Source: Setophaga petechia (Eukaryota; Chordata; Aves; Passeriformes; Parulidae). Taken from it: a stretch of DNA of 64,000 nucleotides. The translations under genes were made by a program, and so were the position numbers. The stretch spans positions 17,591,165-17,655,164 of the forward strand of contig JANCRA010000016.1 of assembly GCA_024362935.1 (NCBI GenBank), given 5' to 3'. Positions 1 to 15,175 of the stretch are shown in pieces. Within the stretch, counting starts at the first letter, position 1. The number at the start of each line of letters is the position of its first letter. Under the pieces are notes generated by a model. That model was not told where the DNA came from, did no database searches, and was given only the letters and a program-made list of their open reading frames with translations.

Positions 1-23
1 GCAGCTGGGAGCCAGCAGGGCTG

Positions 24-600
24 CAGGAGGTGCAGGCATCCAGGAGATGCAGAGGCCCAGATGTAGGCATCCAGGAGAAGCAGAGATCCAGGAGATGGAG
101 CCATCCAGGAGGAGCAGGCACCCAGGAGATGCAGAGATACAGGAGAAGCAAGCACCTAGGAGAGGTAGACATCCAGGAGAAGCACACATCCAAGGAGATG
201 CAGAGATCCAGGAGATGTAGGCATCCAGGAGAAGCAGAGATCCAGGAGATGTAGGCATCCAGGAGATGCAGAGATCCAGGAGATGTAGGCATCCAGGAGA
301 AGCAGAGATCCAGGAGATGCAGAGATTCAGGAGATGGAGGCATCCAGGAGAAGGAGGCACCCAGGAGATGCAGAGGTCCAGGAGAAGCACACAGCCAGGA
401 GAAGCAGGCCGAGAGAAGCAGAGATCCAGGAGATGCACACACCCAGGAGATGCAGAGGTCCAGAAGAAGCACACATCCAGGAGATGCAGGCATCCAGGAG
501 ATGCACACATCCAGGAGATGCACACATCCAGGAGATGCAGAGATCCAGGAGATGCACACATCCAGGAGATGCACACATCCAGGAGAAGGAGGCATGCAGG
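24..600. repeat. 17-bp minisatellite, about 34 copies
   Basis: The unit is close to ATGCACACATCCAGGAG, with variants ATGCAGAGATCCAGGAG and ATGTAGGCATCCAGGAG. The period is 17, so three units make 51 bp and all frames of a strand read the same 17-residue cycle. That explains the overlapping reading frames here. It is not coding. Confidence 0.95.
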
Positions 601-1429
601 GAAATCCAGAGGAGGCTGGCACCCAGCAGCTCTCCTGTGCTGTCACAATGCATGGTTCATTAGCAGTGCTCCCAGGGGCTTTAGTGAGGATGGCAGAGTA
701 TTTGCATAGAGCGGTCAGAAGGAATTAAAACTGTTTGTCTTTTCCTTTAGCTGGGTCCTTTCCCATTACACAGCACTCAGAATATTTTGTAACTCGTTTG
801 ACTTTTTCTGGTGAGTATTCATGGCAAAGAAGTTTCCAAGTGCACAGGTTTTTGAGTAAACTCTCTATAAATAAATGAATTCCTCCCACCAAGGAATTGC
901 TGCACTCAGAGCTGGTTCAATGTCCCTTAGTGTGTTCAGGAGCAGTGAATCCCCCTGTTCCTCCCTTTATCTCTAGGGCAGAGCAAAGTCTGTAACTCTC
1001 AGTAGAAGCAGCCTGCTCCTGTCTGGGGGAAGTGATGCTTCCAGAGGCAGGGAGGGATCTCCTCGTGCTTTTGCTCTCTCTGTTCAGCTGTCTCTGGGAA
1101 TGGCTGTTCCTGGAGTCAACTTTGCTCCCACTGTGGCTCCAGGCACCCTGACCTCCCCTAATGTCACTGACAGATTTTCTGAAAAATCCCTTGGCCAGGA
1201 TTTCTTCTCCTGGGAAGCTGGGAAGCTTCAGCTTCTCCATGTTTTGCTCCTCTGGAATGTGATTTGGAGAATTGTTTACCCAGCATGTGAATTGTTTTCA
1301 ATTAATGACCAATCCAGTCCAGCTGTTTCGGGACTTTGGTCACTCACAGGTTTTTTTATTATCATTCTTGTGTAGCCTTCTAATGGATCCTTTCTCTTTC
1401 TTTAGTATAGTTTTAGTATAGCATTTTCA
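601..1429. other. Intron 1 unique sequence
   Basis: This is mixed, non-repetitive sequence after the 17-bp array. No exon, RNA gene or mobile element was recognised. Confidence 0.6.
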
Positions 1430-1492
1430 TATAATATAATATGATATGATATGATATGATATGATATAATATAATATAATATAATAATATAT
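1430..1492. repeat. ATGAT/ATAAT pentanucleotide microsatellite
   Basis: A 5-bp unit changes from ATGAT to ATAAT along the tract and ends in an A/T run. It is a simple sequence repeat without further features. Confidence 0.93.
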
Positions 1493-4400
1493 CAACCTTC
1501 TGAGAATTTAGACTCATTCTCATCTCTTGCCTCATCCTAAAACCAACACCACCATCACAATTAATAACCACACCCTAAAGCTCTTTCCAAAGGTGATTTC
1601 TGTTTGCAGCCCCAGAGCCCTCCTGGGAGCTGCAGCACGACCTCTTTCCTGCCAGGCCACCTGATCCAGCGTCATTCCAGAGCCAGGAAAGGCAGCTGCC
1701 ACCCCGGAGAGAAGGTTTCCAGCAGCTCAGAAGGGATTTAGGAGCACTTGCTCCCCAGCAGCAGGGGATGGAGGTTCCGGGTGGGACTCAGTAGGTGGCA
1801 CTGTCCTTCTGGAGTCAGCACCGAGCCTTGGGACAGAGCTGGGCTGGGCTTTGGGCTCGCTTTGAACACGCTGTGCTCATTAAAGAGCTGTTCCTGGGAG
1901 GTCAGCAGGGCTGGGGGCTCAGTTCCAGCGCTGGGGAGAATCTCCTGGCCCCTGGCACTGCCAGGCAGGTGCGTTGTTGTTTGTGCTTCAGCCCAGAGCT
2001 GGCTGCCCTTCAGCAGGAGCTGAAAACCCCAAAAAGCTTTGTTAATTTAGAGATGAGGCCGCTCAAGTTCATTTTCTCTGGACTGTGCAAGCACTGTGGA
2101 GCCAGAATAGAAGTTCAGAAGTCACAAATGCACAGGGTTTGAGTGCTGTTGTGAGCCAGTGGTGCTGCTGAGTCTCTCACCTCTGGGATTCACTGCTTTC
2201 TCTCCAATTCCTCATTTCCTGAGCTCATGCTCTGGAATTGCCCACACTGCACCATGGAATGGAAAAGGAAATTTCATTTAATTGTAAAGAATGATTTCCA
2301 AAAGCAATATTCCTGGCCTGCTGTCACAGTGTGCTCTAAGCAGAGCAGAAAGATGGTCCAGCATTCCAAACCCACAAACCAATACCTACAGAGTGTGCAG
2401 GCTGTCACATCAGCTGAGTGACACAGCAGTGCTTAAGGAGCACATATTCCTGAAGTGTCTGTGCCACAATAATTCTTAGATACATTCTGTTTAAATAATG
2501 TATTGGGAATTAAGAGATCTGAGGTAGTGGTGCATGTTAAAATGTGATTTTCAGACCCAAGGAGTGTGCAGAGAGTAGGATGGAGTATAAAAACCAAGGG
2601 TGTTTGAACAAGACATCTGGTTTATATAGTGCTGCCTGTTCCCTGTGCTCTGAGCTGCTCAGTTGCACTGAGTCAACTGTAATAAAACAATACATTCATA
2701 TTTATTAATTTTTTATGCAGGCTTTTGGAAACAGGAAGAGAAGTGAGAAGAAGACAGGATATCAGACATCCCAGAGATGCATCTCTGTTAGGCTCTTTGC
2801 AAGCCATACCAATGGCTTCACATCTGCTTAGGCTCAAAAATCAGATTCAGGTCCTAAGCCTTGCTTAGCCTCAGCCTTCCATGGACAAACCCCACACTCC
2901 TCACTTTGCCATGTGGCTCCTCTGTGTGCAAGGCAGGGATAATAACTCTGCCTCTCCTGGGTGCAGAGCAGCCAATTTCATCACTGTCAGCTCCGTGGAA
3001 TCCCTGGGTGAAAGGAACAACAGAAATCCAGAAAACATGGGTTATTAATAGCTGGTGCTTGCCCTTACATACATCACATGCACTGTTAGTCATTGTGGCC
3101 AGTAATTTACAGGGAGGGGAAAGATGTTCCTGGGAGCAAATGCAAAATGACACTTGGATGGTATCAGACCTCTGAGGTGTTGCAGGCCCACAGAGTCTAA
3201 TTAAGTCTAAATGCACTGATGCCACCCTGAGCAGATCCTGCTTCCTATGTGGGTGAAATGGAAATGTGCAGGAGCTCTGCAAATCTCAACAGGGGAATTT
3301 TAAGTGCCAGGCAGTTCACGTTGGAAAGGCAGGTGCTGGAGTTGGTGTGCAGGCCAAATTCTTGGTGTGTTCCAGCTTTTTCTGCCTCTTTCACAGAGCC
3401 CCACGGTTGTCTCCTGTCTGACACCTTTATTAGAGGGATCACTGCATCCAGAAGTTTCCCTTCCCTGGTTTTAAGTGGTGATTTTAAAGGTCGGAGCTGA
3501 GGGGCTGTGACAGTAACGTGGAGTCAGCAGTGCAGCCCTGAGGAGAGCTGTGCTGTAAGGGACACGTGGCACTGGGGCTCAGGAGTGTCCCGTGCCCACC
3601 CTGCTGCTCCAGGGCAGCTCAGGAGCTGCTGCAGGTGAGGATGCAGGACAGCTGAGCCCCCTGGGCAGGGAGAGGCTGGGCTAGCAGGGCTGCTGCAGTC
3701 AGGGGAAAGCGTTTCACTGGGCCTGTGTGTGTGTGTGCAAAACATCTTCCTTGAGCTGGGAGCCATCCTGCCACTGCTGGCCATGTCCCCAAGTGTAGAA
3801 ATCACCTCCCAGCTGAAAAAAGAGGCACAAAAATGCAAAGATCTCAGAAGAAAGGCACTTACCTTCCCAGCACTGCAAACCTGGCCGTGCCAGGCTCATG
3901 CCATTAATTTGAAACTTGGGAAAACTCATTTTCTTTGGGTCTATCTCCTTGTGTATTCCCTAAGGGAAATGAAGGATGGCTGGGAGATTATTTATTTTCT
4001 GTAATAATGCACACACTGCTTCCAGACTTCCTGCTATTGTGTGATTATCCAGATTAATTGCCTGGGAAAGCTGCAGCATCATCTCAGGCCCTTATTAAGG
4101 AAGCTCACAACACGGATTTATATTAATGCATATTGCTGGGTGCCACAGCCTTGCTCCTGGAGGCAGATGGACAAATCCCACTGCTGAGTGCTGCCAGCAG
4201 CCCTGGACCTGCAGACTGAGGGGGGGATTGATGGCACCTTGAGAGCCAGGAGGGGAGAGCTGAGGTCGTTTTTAGAAAGCTCATCAGTGAATAACTTTGC
4301 TTATTCTAAAATCAGTTCCCATCAGCCTCTGCTGAATGATTGTGAGAATTGCTGGGGTGCTGCTGGCTGCTGACCCTGCCTGAACGTGGGCAAGGGCTGG

Positions 4401-4793
4401 AATCTTAAAGATGCTTTTAGGTGCTTTAAAGTGTTCTTACCAGGGAGAGAGGCTCTAGACAGAGAAGGCTTTTAAGGTATATTCTGCCCTTTTGGTTTCC
4501 CTGCTGAGAGTTTAACAAACCATGTAGTTGCCTTGCTCTGAAAATCCTGTTCTGCAGCAGCTCAGCCTGCTCCAGGTTCCAGCCAAACAGCCACTAACCA
4601 AGGTAGAGCTTGAGGGCCTCTAAAGCAAGTCCAGCTCTCCTGAAACATCTCAGGGATTTTGGCTGTAGAGGGTTAGACAGAGGAGCAGCATGTGCACATC
4701 CTTCCCTCTGATAAATCAGTGTCAGTGCAGGGTCACACTGATGCTCTCACTGCTGTGGAGGTGATTGCTCATCTCCTGTGACAAAGGGTGATT
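1493..4793. other. Intron 1 mostly unique sequence
   Basis: Apart from the LTR-like fragment near 2560-2720, I see no repeat family or exon. Short open frames near 1750-2140 and 2850-3280 lack splice context and similarity to anything I know. Confidence 0.55.
2560..2720 (+). mobile_element. LTR-like fragment (TATA box plus polyadenylation signal)
   Basis: A TATAAAA motif at 2586-2592 is followed 95 bp later by AATAAA at 2681, the spacing usual between TATA box and poly(A) signal in retroviral LTRs. The ends are not defined and no target duplication was found. Chance co-occurrence is possible. Confidence 0.25.
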
Positions 4794-5079
4794 ATTGTAT
4801 TAATAACTGATGATATTAGAGTAGCTGTAACTAGTATTGTGTTAATAACTAATGATATCAGAGTAGCTGTAACTAGTATTGTATTAATAACTGATGATAT
4901 TAGAGTAGCTGTAACTAGTATTGTATTAATAACTGATGATATTAGAGTAGCTGTAACTAGTATTGTATTAATAACTGATGATATTAGAGTAGCTGTAACT
5001 AGTATTGTATTAATAACTGATGATATTAGAGTAGCTGTAACTAGTATTGTATTAATAACTGATGATATCAGAGTAGCTG
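4794..5079. repeat. 42-bp tandem repeat, 6.8 copies
   Basis: The unit is 42 bp: it begins ATTGTATTAATAACTGATG and ends GTAGCTGTAACTAGT. Copies are nearly identical, differing at one or two sites, which suggests recent expansion. Because 42 is a multiple of 3, frames stay open on both strands (14-residue cycle VLITDDIRVAVTSI on +). There is no start or splice context that would make this a gene. Confidence 0.97.
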
Positions 5080-9549
<4,470 letters not shown>

Positions 9550-9603
9550 GTCCCATTGTCCCATTGTCCCATTGTCCCATTGTCCCACTGTCCCATTGTC
9601 CCA
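9550..9603. repeat. 8-bp repeat (GTCCCATT), about 6.75 copies
   Basis: This is a short perfect array of GTCCCATT with one ATT to ACT change near 9588. Confidence 0.93.
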
Positions 9604-10472
9604 GGGTTAGGGAGTTGGGTCTCCCCACTGCTGAGCTGAGAGTGTCCATGGAAAGGAGATCCAACCATGAACATCCTACAGACAGAAAAAAGCTCAAACA
9701 CCATGGAACCCATGGATTCAATCAGGATGAACCATCCAGGTCAGATTGGGAGTCAAAACCCCTCAATTTTCTGAGCTTTCCCTGTTGATTGCACAGCATC
9801 TACCCCGTGGTTGGTGCTGAGGTGCAGTAATCTGTATTTAACATCAAACTATTTTGACTTTTGAACATTCATTGGAACAACAGCACAATCCTGCTCCTAT
9901 AAATCTGTTTCCAAATAGCACACAGGGCAAGATAAACAAAATGTTTTGATTGCAGACTCTGTGGGAGGGACTGTGATGGGAAGGAAAGGAACTATCTGGA
10001 TTTGATATATATCAAAATGGTAATACTATCATAAGTGAGGATTTTTCAGATTTTTTTCAGGAAGAAAAATACATCTTTTGGTTTCTGCAGCTGAAACCTG
10101 AAGCAAAGGACAATTTGATGATTTTCAGGCTATTATGTTATTGAAACCTTGCAAACTTGCCTGAGTGCTGTCCTTTTCTTCCCTCGAGTTTCTGAATTAC
10201 AGAGAAGCTTTAGGAGGGAGGGAATGCATCCTCTCAGGTCCCAGTAACAGCTTCCAGTAACAACTGGGCACAGATCAGACCCTCCAAAGATGATCTCACT
10301 TTTCAGGAGCTTCATCTGTTTATAAAAAGGACCCAAAGCTGGAGGGCCTGTGTGGAAGGACCAGGAAAGAGCTTCCAGAGGCCAGTGAATATGGCTCCCA
10401 AGTGATTCTCCTTTGGTTTGCTAATTCCCTTTGTTTATCTGACCCATCTGTAGCCTCTCCTAAATGCAATTA
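9604..10472. other. Intron 2 unique sequence before dispersed element A
   Basis: This is A/T-richer, non-repetitive sequence. Nothing was recognised. Confidence 0.5.
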
Positions 10473-11515
10473 CAGTAATGTGGCTGGAGGCCTGGGGTAT
10501 CATTGTCACCCCTAATTATGAAGGGATGGGACTATTTTGGGGTTAAGAACTATTTATGGCTTAGATAAACATCAGTCTCAGGGGCTGTGAGATTTTAGAG
10601 GAGGAAGCAGCTGGCCACAGCCCAAAATAGTCACAAGTTCTTTGTTACAAGGCAATACAGAACTTTCTAACCCAATGAACAGATGCCACAAGGTTTATTT
10701 TGCTTTTCTAACCAATCATCTTTACTCACAACTGCTGCACTGTGGATGTTTTTACCCAGTAGGTTTATTTCTCACATGCACGTAAATGCTTCTGTTATAA
10801 CTTCTAAACTCTGAAGGTTGTGAGCTCAATCCTCACACAGGGCATTAATTTGTTGGATTAAACCCTTTTCTGACCCAGAGATGGGGCACTGAGAGATGTT
10901 TTAAAAACTTTTATTCCATTTTCAGTCCCATGAGAAGGGTGAGACAATACAGATGTTATAATTCACACCATCACACTACAGAACTATTTCCTAATTCCAT
11001 TATAAGCATTTCTTGGCCTATCAGCTTTTGCCACACCATGCTGGAAATGCTTTAAAGCCAATCATCTAAAATTCATCTTTCATAGTTCTGTTTCTCCAAA
11101 GTATCTGGTCTTATTTGCAAGGCCATCCTTTGAAACTTGTTTCTGGTTCCATTTCTCTTTCAACCATGTCTGTCCTATTCCATGGCATTTCTCAGTCAGC
11201 ATTTCTTATCTCAGGGTTTGCAAACAGATTTGTGAGCCTTCTGTCAGGCTGTGAGAATTCCCTACAAATCCATTTCCCACATCAGTTTATTCCATACAAC
11301 CCCACCCCTACATTAGAAACCCTTCACCATTTATCAATGCAGTTTCTCACTTATTTATAGCATATTCTTACAGCTATAGAAACAGAAGTTTATGATTTTC
11401 CTGTTTAATGTCTGTGTATTGTATTTTTACATCAACCCAAGCTTCTCCCAAGGCTGCAAATCAAACCCTTCAGTGTCTGTGGAAGTTTTTTGTTTTCTGA
11501 TTCCCACACAGGGGG
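10473..11515 (-). mobile_element. Dispersed retroelement-like repeat, copy A
   Basis: The reverse complement of this segment matches 28254-28667 and 29643-29801. Matching landmarks include the end at TGTGTGGGAATCAG, CATAAACTT, GTTAGAAAGTTCTGTATTGC and CCAAAATAGTCCCATCCC. Two copies in opposite orientation in one intron show an interspersed element. Copy A contains a 470-bp insert (10812-11281) missing from copy B. It is probably an endogenous-retrovirus-derived sequence; the family was not identified. Drawn on the - strand to match copy B's listing relative to A. Confidence 0.75.
10812..11281 (-). mobile_element. 470-bp TG...CA solo-LTR-like insert within copy A
   Basis: Compared with copy B, copy A has exactly this extra segment between AACTTCTAAACTC and TCAGTTTATTCC. 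Read on the minus strand it begins TGTGGGAA, ends CCTTCA (the retroviral TG...CA ends), and has AATAAA (TTTATT at 10910-10915) about 98 bp before its end. This fits a solo LTR. No target-site duplication is visible, which leaves some doubt. Confidence 0.55.
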
Positions 11516-12450
11516 ATGGGATGGGATCTTTGGCCAGATGTGTAAGTGGGGAGGGGAGGAGCTGGGCAGGGACTGTTCCCAGCAGCACAGCAGGGTCCTG
11601 TGGCACAGGCAGCTCCAAGGGGCTCAGCAGATCCTTTCTCAACAGGATTTGCAATTCTGTCCCATCAAACAGCAAGGCAGGCCCAGGAGAGCCACTCATC
11701 AAAACCTGTGGCCAGGCTTGGGTAAAATCCCACTCAACAAACAGCAGCAGTGTGGCCAGGAGGGGAACTGGGGCTGGGCTTCCTCCCTGATTTGCATTAC
11801 CTCATTTCTGAAGCCTTATTAAGCACTTTCTTTAATGTGCTTGCAGGAGCTGATTAAAACCATAATGCAAAATACAGGAATTTTCATTCTCACTGCACAA
11901 AGTGACCCCAAATTTGGCACATCTTTTTCTCTCAGAGAAAATCCTGGCTGCCCTGAAACAAATGGCAAAACCCTCTTGTTGGAATATCAGTCAGAGGTGT
12001 TTCATCATTGTACCCCAGCCTCTCACATGGAACTGTTGTCACTTGTGCAGCTCAACATCCTCGTGGAGGGAGAGCAGACAGCACAAGGACATGGATGTTC
12101 TTTATTCTGTACATTGAATTTTCCCTCTCCTGCCCATGGGCATCCCCTGCTCCATCCCCTGCCCTGAGCCAGGAGAAACACACCCAGAAAAGTTTTTTTG
12201 GAGGAGCTGTTCTTTGGCAGGAAGTTCTACTGCTCTAATGGAAATTCAGCTCCTCACCTGGGCCCTGGGAATACAGTTTCAAAGAGAATATCATCAAAAA
12301 TGGCTTCTAATGAATTATAAGGAGCCAGGCAAATATTTGAATAGCTGTGCAGCCACGGGGCTTGCCATGAAAAGGAAAAAGCTTTTCCTTTTTCTACACT
12401 CACCTCCTGGCAGTGCTTCATGGGTCCTGTGTCAACAGCAGGGTGGGAGC
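11516..12450. other. Intron 2 unique sequence
   Basis: This is non-repetitive sequence between copy A and the next minisatellite. No gene or element was recognised. Confidence 0.5.
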
Positions 12451-13311
12451 AGGGAATGCCTGCTCTGGGCTTTGGGATTAGGGCACAGAGCTGGCTGTAG
12501 GATACCTGGTTTGGGGTTTGGGATTAGGGCACACAGTGTCTGTCTGTCTGCCTGTCTGTAGGAATACCTGCCCTGGAGTTTGGGATTAGGGCACAGAGCT
12601 GGCTGTAGGAATAGCTGCTCTGGGCTTTGGGATTAGGGCACAGAGCTGGCTGTAGGATACCTGGTTTGGGGTTTGGGATTAGAGCACAGTGTCTGTCTGT
12701 AGGATATCTGCTCTGGGGTTTGGGGTTAGGGCACAGTGTCTGTATGTTTGTCTGTAGGAATACCTGCTCTGGAGTTTGAGATCAGGGCACAGTGTCTATT
12801 TGTAGGAATGCATGCTGTGGGATTAGGGCACAGAGCTGTCTGTAGGATACCTGGTTTGGAGTTTGGGATTAGGGCACAGAGCTGTCTGTCTGTCTGTCTG
12901 TAGGAATAGCTGCTGTGGGGTTTGGGATTAGGGCACAGAGCTGGCTGTAGGGTACCTGGTTTGGAGTTTGGGATTAGAGCACACAGTGTCTGTCTGTAGG
13001 ATACCTGCTCTGGGGTTTGGGGTTAGGGCACAGTGTCTATTTGTAGGAATACCTGCTCTGGGTTTTGGGATTAGGGCACAGAGTATCTGTCTGTAGGAAT
13101 ACCTGGTGTGGGGTTTGGGATTAGGGCACACAGTGTCTGTAGGAATACCTGCTATGGGATTAGGGCAGAGTGTCTGTCTGTCTATAGGAGTACCTGCTGT
13201 GGGGTTTGGGATTAGGGCACAGTGTCTGTCTGTAGGAATACCTGCTGTGGGATTAGGGCACACAGTGTCTGTAGGACACCTGCTTTGGGATTAGGGCACA
13301 GTGTCTGTCTG

Positions 13312-13342
<31 letters not shown>

Positions 13343-13470
13343 AGGAACACTTGATTTGGGGTTTGGGATTAGGGCACAGTGTCTGTCTATAGGAGTACCT
13401 GCTGTGGGGTTTGGGATTAGGGCACAGTGTCTGTCTGTAGGAATACCTGCTGTGGGATTAGGGCCCAGAG
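12451..13470. repeat. Degenerate minisatellite (about 47 bp) with GGGATTAGGG cores and (GTCT)n runs
   Basis: The unit reads roughly GGAATACCTGCTCTGGGGTT then TGGGATTAGGGCACAGTGTC then TGTCTGTA. Unit length varies because the GTCT tract expands, most strongly at 13301-13342. Each unit holds a single TTAGGG-containing core; this is not a telomeric array. Confidence 0.93.
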
Positions 13471-14349
13471 GCATCTGTGGGGCAGGAGCTCGGAGCCAGG
13501 CTGTGCCAGTGGGAGCCATGTGCTGTCTCAGGGATGGTTTGCCCTGGTGTGTTCTCAGCACAGAGGTGCCCATGTGGCAGATCCAGCTGGGCACTGCCCT
13601 GGGCAGAGCAGTGGGGTTGAACCCTCCCTCCTGCAGGGCAGTGCCAGGGTGCTGCTGTGCCCAGCTCTATCAGGGGTGCCAGGGTCCCTCAGTCTGCCCT
13701 TTCCTGCTGGCTGGGGCTGTGCAGGGTTCCTAAAGCCAGGCTGCTCTGATGGTCTCTAATCCCTGGCAGAGCTGGGGTGGCCTCTGTGGGTTTGCTGTCT
13801 CTCAGGGAGCTCTCTCTCATCCCCTGTGCCCTGCCAGCACCAGCTGCCTCAGCTCCGTGCCCACACCGTGCCAGCTGCCTGGCATTTGCCTCGGGCCATT
13901 GTGTTTGGAGGCTTCATTGTCACTGCTGTGTTACAATAACAGGGATGTGCTGCAGCCTGGCACCAGGGCTCCTCCCGCCACTGTCACTGCCCAGGGTTTG
14001 ATGGAGATTTACTGATGGGGTTTGTTCCAGCTGCAGCCCTGCAGGAGCCCAGCCTGCCCTGGGGCTGGCACACAGGGCACAGCTGAGGAGCTGTCACCTC
14101 CCCTGAGTCACACAGTGGGTCAGCCTGCAAGGCACCACCCAGGCCCAGCATTGTGTGGGGAGGGCTCTGGAATATCCCCAGGGAGGAAACCCCAGAGCCT
14201 CTCTGGGCTCTGCTCAGGGCTGGCACTGCCCAGGGCAGCAGCTCTGCCTCCTGGGCAGGGGCAGTGCTGGGCTCAGGCCCTGCCCGTGGCTCTGGGGCCA
14301 TTGCTGGGCCTGGAGCAGAGCCTGGGGCTGCTCTGCCCCTCCCTGCACA
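13471..14349. other. Intron 2 GC-rich unique sequence
   Basis: This is GC-rich sequence between two minisatellites. No coding signal was recognised. Confidence 0.5.
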
Positions 14350-14982
14350 CAGGGACAGACAGGGACACTCAGGGATATCCAGGGATATGCTGGGATACCC
14401 AGGGACACCCAGGGACACTCAGGGATATCCAGGGATATACTGGGATACCCAGGGACACCCAGGGACACTCAGGGATATCCAGGGATATGCTGGGATACCC
14501 AGGGATACCCAGGGACACTCGGGAATACCCAGGGACACCCAGGGATATGCTGGGATACCCAGAGATATTCTGGGATACCCAGGGATACCCAGGGACACTC
14601 GGGGATATCCAGGGACACCCAGGGATATGCTGGGATACCCAGGGACACCACCCAGGAACACCCATGGCTACCCAGGGACACCCACGGCTACCCAGGGGCA
14701 TCCAGGGACACCCAGGGTTACCCAGAGACACTGAGGGGGACACCCAGGGACAGCCAGGGACACCCAGGGATACGCTTGGATACCCAGGGATATGCTGGGA
14801 TACCCAGGGACACCATCCCAGGATACCCAGGGCTACCCAGGAAAATCCAGGGACACCCAGGGATACCCAGAGACACTGAGGGACAGCCAGGGACACCCAG
14901 GGAGAGCCAGGGACACCCAGGGATACCCAGGGACACCCAGAGACACCCAGGGACACCCAGGGACACCCAGGGACACCCAGGG
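14350..14982. repeat. 10-bp minisatellite (AGGGACACCC type) with 50-bp higher-order unit
   Basis: About 63 decamers follow one another with almost no indels. In the first part they form a 50-bp higher-order unit in the order AGGGACACTC, AGGGATATCC, AGGGATATGC, TGGGATACCC, AGGGACACCC. The array ends directly at a CR1-like fragment. Confidence 0.96.
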
Positions 14983-15175
14983 CTGAGGGCCCCTCTCCAG
15001 GCTGAGCAGCCCCAGCCCCCTCAGCCTCTCCTTGGCAGGGAGGTGCTCCAGGCCCTTCCTCACCTCTGCAGCCTCTGGAGCTCCCTGTCCCTGCTGTCCT
15101 GAGGAGCCCAGAGCTGCACACAGCCCTCCAGGCTGAGCAGAGGGCAGCAGGTTTGTCAGCTGTGTTTGTAACAGG
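14983..15175 (-). mobile_element. CR1 LINE 3' fragment
   Basis: The stretch CTCTCCAGGCTGAGCAGCCC followed by CAGCCTCTCCTTGGCAGGGA and GGAGCCCAGAGCTGCACACA matches the usual reverse-complement CR1 pattern as I know it from avian genomes. It is 5' truncated and old. Confidence 0.7.

Noticed and set aside
12451..13470. Interstitial telomere repeat
   Set aside because: TTAGGG occurs only once per ~47-bp unit, never as consecutive hexamers.
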